From: Streptomyces sp. LUP47B
Lineage (GTDB): Bacteria; Actinomycetota; Actinomycetes; Streptomycetales; Streptomycetaceae
Length of the DNA stretch: 64,000 nucleotides
Assembly (NCBI RefSeq): GCF_001746295.1
Contig: NZ_MJAH01000011.1
Coordinates: forward strand, 247,188-311,187
Direction of reading: 5' to 3'
Part shown: piece after piece, positions 60,901-64,000 of the stretch
Layout of the letters: each line of letters begins with the position of its first letter
How positions within the stretch are numbered: the first letter of the stretch is position 1
Made by a program: the position numbers and the translations under genes
Notes under the pieces: generated by a model
What the model saw: the letters and a program-made list of their open reading frames with translations, nothing else
The model's database searches: none
Told to the model about the DNA's origin: nothing

Positions 60901-61807
60901 GGCCTACGGCGGTGAGGGCGCCGACCGGAGCGGGCGTGAGCCTGCGTCCCGGCTGCCCGAGGAGCTGCGGGCGCTCGGGCGTTCGCTGGACGCGCCGGGT
61001 GCGGGTGGGCCCGAGTCGATGGTGGAGCGGGTGCTGGAGCAGATACTCGCCGAGCGGCTGCCGGTCCCGGTGGCCCAGGCGCCGGGGCCGGGTGAGCGGC
61101 TGCGGGCGGTGCGGCGGTGGACGCGGACGCGGTGGCGTTCGCTGGCCGCGACCCTGTGCGGGCTGCTGACGGTCCTCGCGCTCACTCCTCCGGTGCGGGC
61201 GGCGGTCCTGGACTGGTTCGACTTCGGGGGGGTCGAGGTGCGGTACGACCCGTCGGCGGTGCCCTCGCCGGGGGCCGAGGTGCCCGGCTGCGGTCGCTCG
61301 GTGTCGCTCGCGCAGGCCGAGCGGCGGGCGGGGTTCGAACCGCTGGTTCCGTCGGCGCTCGGCGCTCCGGACGTGGTGACGGTGACGGCGGAGCCGCGGG
61401 GGCGGTCCCTGGTGAGTCTGTGCTGGCGTGAGCGGGGGGACACCATACGGCTGGACGAGTATCGGGCCCGTCTGGACATCGGCTTCACCAAGAGCGTGCG
61501 GGAGCAGCCGGAGTGGCTCTCGCTGGACAAGGACTCCTCGGAGCTCGGTGGGACCCGTGACACAGCTCTGTGGTTTCCGCGGCCCCACCTGCTGAGCTTC
61601 TGGCTGGTGGACGCGGCCGGTTCCCACTACACCCGCGAGCAGCGCACCGCCGGGCCGACGCTGCTGTGGATGCACGGGTCGGGTGTCCTGGACGTGCCGG
61701 ACGTGACGCTGCGGCTGGAGGGGGTCGCGTCGAAGGCGCGTGCCGTGGAGATCGCGAAGTCCCTCGGCGAGCCGGGGCACGAGGGCGCCGAGACGCCCTC
61801 GGATTAG
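60887..61807 (+). CDS. Membrane partner of the ECF sigma factor (putative anti-sigma)
   Basis: A 306-residue protein: cytoplasmic region 1-82 with a helical ELRALGRSLDAP segment, one helix at about 84-105 (SLAATLCGLLTVLALTPPV), and an exodomain of about 200 residues. The exodomain block AQAERRAGFEPLVPSALG resembles the DUF4367-type sensor fold of some anti-sigma factors. ATG 60887 or GTG 60893 both overlap the sigma stop, giving coupled translation. Anti-sigma function is inferred from topology and position. Confidence 0.7.
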   Translation: MSVSEAYGGEGADRSGREPASRLPEELRALGRSLDAPGAGGPESMVERVLEQILAERLPVPVAQAPGPGERLRAVRRWTRTRWRSLAATLCGLLTVLALTPPVRAAVLDWFDFGGVEVRYDPSAVPSPGAEVPGCGRSVSLAQAERRAGFEPLVPSALGAPDVVTVTAEPRGRSLVSLCWRERGDTIRLDEYRARLDIGFTKSVREQPEWLSLDKDSSELGGTRDTALWFPRPHLLSFWLVDAAGSHYTREQRTAGPTLLWMHGSGVLDVPDVTLRLEGVASKARAVEIAKSLGEPGHEGAETPSD

Positions 61808-61820
61808 TGCGCGCGGGGTG

Positions 61821-61848
61821 GGAACCCCGACGGGCCGGGCGGTGTACC
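61821..61848 (+). promoter_or_regulatory. ECF-type promoter copy 2, before the exported pair
   Basis: GGAACC (61821-61826), 14 bases, GGTGTACC (61841-61848), identical in both blocks and spacing to 60264-60291 while the 14-base spacer differs. It lies 57 bases before ATG 61906 and begins 13 bases after the stop of the preceding gene. Confidence 0.65.
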
Positions 61849-61905
61849 AGAAGTGACACGCGGCTCGCGGACGGGCCGCACGGGGATCGCCTGTTGGGGG
61901 CCGGC

Positions 61906-62625
61906 ATGAAGAAGCGTGTAGCTGGACGGAGGGGCCGCTGTCGTGAACTGACGGCGGCATCGGGGGCCTTGGCGGTGGCGCTCGCGCTGACGGTGTGGGG
62001 TGCGCCCTCAGCGTCGGCGGGCGGACCGACGAGCGTGCTCGTGGTCTCGCCGGAGAGCGGGGAGACGGCATCGCTGTACTACTCCGACGAGGAGTACGCC
62101 GAGTTGGAGCGGCTTCTCGGCCCTCCGGGTGCGGGCGCCCGCACCAAACCACCCGAGGCGAATCTGCTCGCCGCCCGGCAGATCAACGTCACGTGGATGG
62201 CGCACGACGTCTCACCGTGGCGGCTGGACCAGGTCTTCCCGCTGGCTGACACGGACGAGGTGTGGATACACACGGCGGAGCACGTCCCCCAGTCGGTGAA
62301 CGGCCACTGGCACCGCACAAAGAATCCGCCCCAACTGCGCGCTCTGCTGAAGGACTTGGGAGTGATGGGCAAGGTATCCGGCGAGGGCCATGCCATCTTC
62401 CCGGCGCCCGGGCAGGAGCCGGGGATCGACGCGGGGGCGGTGGCCACGGAGGCGTCTGTGGGCCCGTCCTCCACGGCGGACGACGGCACCGACTGGTGGT
62501 GGGCGCTTCCGGGGCTTGCGGCCGGAGCCGTGCTGGCGCTGGCGCTGCGGCCGTTCGCCGTGCGGATGCGAGGGGATCGTGTGCGCCGGGAGCCGGGGCC
62601 TCGGCAGGAACTGCGTGATCTGTGA
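61906..62625 (+). CDS. Exported tail-anchored protein, sigma-linked paralogue A
   Basis: A 239-residue protein. A twin-basic signal peptide ends near PSASAGG. The exodomain begins TSVLVVSPESGETASLYYSD and contains VWIHTAEHVPQSVNGHWHR. A single C-terminal helix (WWWALPGLAAGAVLALAL, about 197-214) is followed by a basic tail ending RQELRDL. It shares order and several motifs with the next gene: SG-x-T, SDE-x-Y, a WHR block, WW-x-x-PGL and RQEL-x-DL. No catalytic motif seen; a signalling or surface role linked to the sigma factor is inferred. Confidence 0.7.
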   Translation: MKKRVAGRRGRCRELTAASGALAVALALTVWGAPSASAGGPTSVLVVSPESGETASLYYSDEEYAELERLLGPPGAGARTKPPEANLLAARQINVTWMAHDVSPWRLDQVFPLADTDEVWIHTAEHVPQSVNGHWHRTKNPPQLRALLKDLGVMGKVSGEGHAIFPAPGQEPGIDAGAVATEASVGPSSTADDGTDWWWALPGLAAGAVLALALRPFAVRMRGDRVRREPGPRQELRDL

Positions 62626-62677
62626 CGAAAGGAGGTGCCCGCGAGCTGGAGAGAGCGAGGCTGATCGACCGAGGGGG

Positions 62678-63409
62678 ATGGCAGTGCGGAGCAGACACAC
62701 GAGGACGCGGCTCGGACCGCGCAGGGCGTTGGCAGCGCTGGCGCCGGTGGTGGCGGTGACCGTGCTCGGGGCGCCGGCAGCCGTTGCGGCGACACAGCAG
62801 ACGCGGGAAGCGGGCCTCGACCGGCCCGACCTGGCGATGGTCGTCACCGGCGGCTCGGGCCGGACGGAGGCCGTGCGTTCCGACGAGCCGTACTTCACCC
62901 GCCTGTGGCAGCTGCTGCAGCCGACGTACCCGGGCACGGAGCGGGTGCCGGGCGCCTGGGAGGAGGGCCGGTATCCGGCGGTGCGGTTCACCGTCCTGTG
63001 GGGGCTGACGGGTGTCGGCGGCTGGCCTCGGACGGACTCGGCGCCAGGGGGTGATGTGGCGGTGGCGCGGCAGGACCAGCTGTTCCTGACGGGGGACGGC
63101 ACGCCGTGGGTGCGCTCGGATCCGGCGCCGGAGCGGGAGGACGACGACATCCGCTGGCACCGGGCGCCGCGGGCGGTTTTCGATCGGCTGGACCGGGCGG
63201 GCCTCGCGGGCGGTGCCGGGGAGCGACAGGGAAAGGAGAGGTCCAAGAGCTCGACCGGCCCGGAGCACGGCGTGTGGTGGGCGGTGCCGGGGCTCGTCGT
63301 GGGATTCGCGGCGGGAGCCGGCGGCACGCGGCTGATACGCCGCGCGGCGGTCGGGCCAGGAGCCGGACCGCCGCGGGATGAGCCACGACAGGAACTCATC
63401 GATCTCTAG
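62678..63409 (+). CDS. Exported tail-anchored protein, sigma-linked paralogue B
   Basis: A 243-residue paralogue of 61906-62625. The signal peptide ends near PAAVAATQ. The exodomain has LAMVVTGGSGRTEAVRSDE, LFLTGDGTPWVRSD and DIRWHRAP. The C-terminal helix begins VWWAVPGLVVGFAAGAG and the tail ends RQELIDL. GAGGGGG precedes ATG 62678. The 52-base gap from paralogue A has no promoter motif, so the two are probably co-transcribed from 61821. Confidence 0.7.
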   Translation: MAVRSRHTRTRLGPRRALAALAPVVAVTVLGAPAAVAATQQTREAGLDRPDLAMVVTGGSGRTEAVRSDEPYFTRLWQLLQPTYPGTERVPGAWEEGRYPAVRFTVLWGLTGVGGWPRTDSAPGGDVAVARQDQLFLTGDGTPWVRSDPAPEREDDDIRWHRAPRAVFDRLDRAGLAGGAGERQGKERSKSSTGPEHGVWWAVPGLVVGFAAGAGGTRLIRRAAVGPGAGPPRDEPRQELIDL

Positions 63410-63447
63410 GAGTCACCGGTCTTTGACAACTCAAGAGAGGACGTGTG

Positions 63448-64000
63448 TCAGCCGAGGTCGATCTCCGGGTACAGCGGGAAACCGGCCACGAGGTCGGTGG
63501 CCCGGTGGGAGATCTCGTCCGCGACCTTCGGGTCCAGGATGTGCTGGGCCTTGGACGGGGCGCCCTTGCTGGTGGTGCCGGGCTCCGTGGTGGTCAGGAC
63601 GCGGTCGATGAGACCGGCGACCTCGTCCATCTCGGCGGTGCCCAGGCCACGGGTGGTCAGGGCGGGGGTGCCGATGCGGATGCCGGAGGTGTACCAGGCG
63701 CCGTTGGGGTCGGCCGGAATGGCGTTGCGGTTGGTGACGATGCCCGACTCGAGCAGGGCGGCCTCGGCCTGGCGGCCGGTGAGGCCGTAGGAGGAGGCGA
63801 CGTCGATCAGGTTGAGGTGGTTGTCGGTACCGCCGGTGACGAGGGTGGCGCCGCGGCGCATCAGGCCGGCGGCCAGGGCGCGGGAGTTGTCGACGATCCG
63901 CTGGGCGTAGTCCTGGAAGGAGGGCTGCCGGGCCTCGGCGAGGGCGACGGCCTTGGCGGCCATGACGTGCGGGAGCGGGCCGCCGAGGACCATCGGGCAG
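63448..64000 (-). CDS. glyA: Serine hydroxymethyltransferase, C-terminal part
   Basis: The minus-strand frame runs off the window edge; the last 184 residues are present. MVLGGPLPHVMAAKAVALAE, GTDNHLNLIDVASSYGLTGR, GIVTNRNAIPADP and SGIRIGTPALTTRGLG are SHMT blocks, the last carrying the substrate-carboxylate arginine. The PLP lysine lies outside the window. The enzyme converts serine and tetrahydrofolate to glycine and methylene-tetrahydrofolate. It is convergent with the exported pair. Confidence 0.95.
   Translation of the reverse strand, partial: CPMVLGGPLPHVMAAKAVALAEARQPSFQDYAQRIVDNSRALAAGLMRRGATLVTGGTDNHLNLIDVASSYGLTGRQAEAALLESGIVTNRNAIPADPNGAWYTSGIRIGTPALTTRGLGTAEMDEVAGLIDRVLTTTEPGTTSKGAPSKAQHILDPKVADEISHRATDLVAGFPLYPEIDLG

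Overview
The window is a stretch of core-type actinobacterial chromosome, almost certainly Streptomyces. GC is very high throughout with G/C in third codon positions, GTG starts are common, and leucine TTA codons are nearly absent. Gene content also fits: sdhCDAB, trpS, glyA, a DprE1/DprE2 pair, ECF sigma factors with one-helix membrane partners, a DUF4132 protein and an SCO4848-type membrane protein. From memory (not checked), the gene order resembles the S. coelicolor region between the Kdn/teichulosonic-acid wall-polymer genes and glyA. I saw no insertion sequence, prophage, CRISPR array, tRNA or rRNA.

Layout. 1-12027 is a surface-glycan region: the end of a polysialyltransferase-like protein, an FkbM methyltransferase, a lipid-linked sugar set (GT2, GtrA, FAD oxidoreductase), and on the minus strand a translationally coupled trio (GT29 sialyltransferase-like protein, GT8-TPR-pyruvyltransferase fusion, multi-pass membrane glycosyltransferase), then an acyltransferase and a second methyltransferase. 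11993-17333 holds a TetR/flavin monooxygenase pair with two identical operators, a LysE exporter, a methylmalonyl-CoA mutase catalytic subunit and an L,D-transpeptidase. 17555-23542 holds two tandem paralogous ECF sigma/membrane-partner modules next to a large secreted amidase. 23547-30682 is mostly small conserved proteins, an MFS pump and a secreted GH20 hexosaminidase. 30936-34357 is the succinate dehydrogenase operon, ended by a strong hairpin. 34504-37257 is a small accessory-looking patch containing a TTA codon, followed by a Cip1-like secreted protein.

37352-42479 holds an M48 peptidase and a four-gene minus-strand group ending in DUF4132; the gene before DUF4132 carries a TTA codon. 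42555-44757 holds a VOC protein and a TetR-linked unit (membrane protein, DCC oxidoreductase, TetR) whose promoter is embedded in two palindromic operators. 44763-51620 has an MMPL exporter divergent from an OmpR-type two-component pair, an anti-sigma-type ATPase and an orphan solute-binding protein. 51800-58407 is envelope biology again: metallophosphoesterase, D-Ala-D-Ala carboxypeptidase, BrkB-type protein, DprE1 and DprE2. 58414-64000 has a 2'-5' RNA ligase-like protein, trpS, a four-gene ECF sigma unit and the 3' part of glyA.

The most promising unusual system is at 60264-63409. An ECF sigma factor and its membrane partner are followed by two exported, tail-anchored paralogues that end in a common RQEL-x-DL tail. 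The same bipartite promoter (GGAACC, 14 bases, GGTGTACC) occurs once before the sigma gene and once before the exported pair, which suggests a self-contained cell-surface regulon. The GT29 protein with all three sialylmotifs and the twin sigma modules with a shared cysteine-pair exodomain are the next most interesting.
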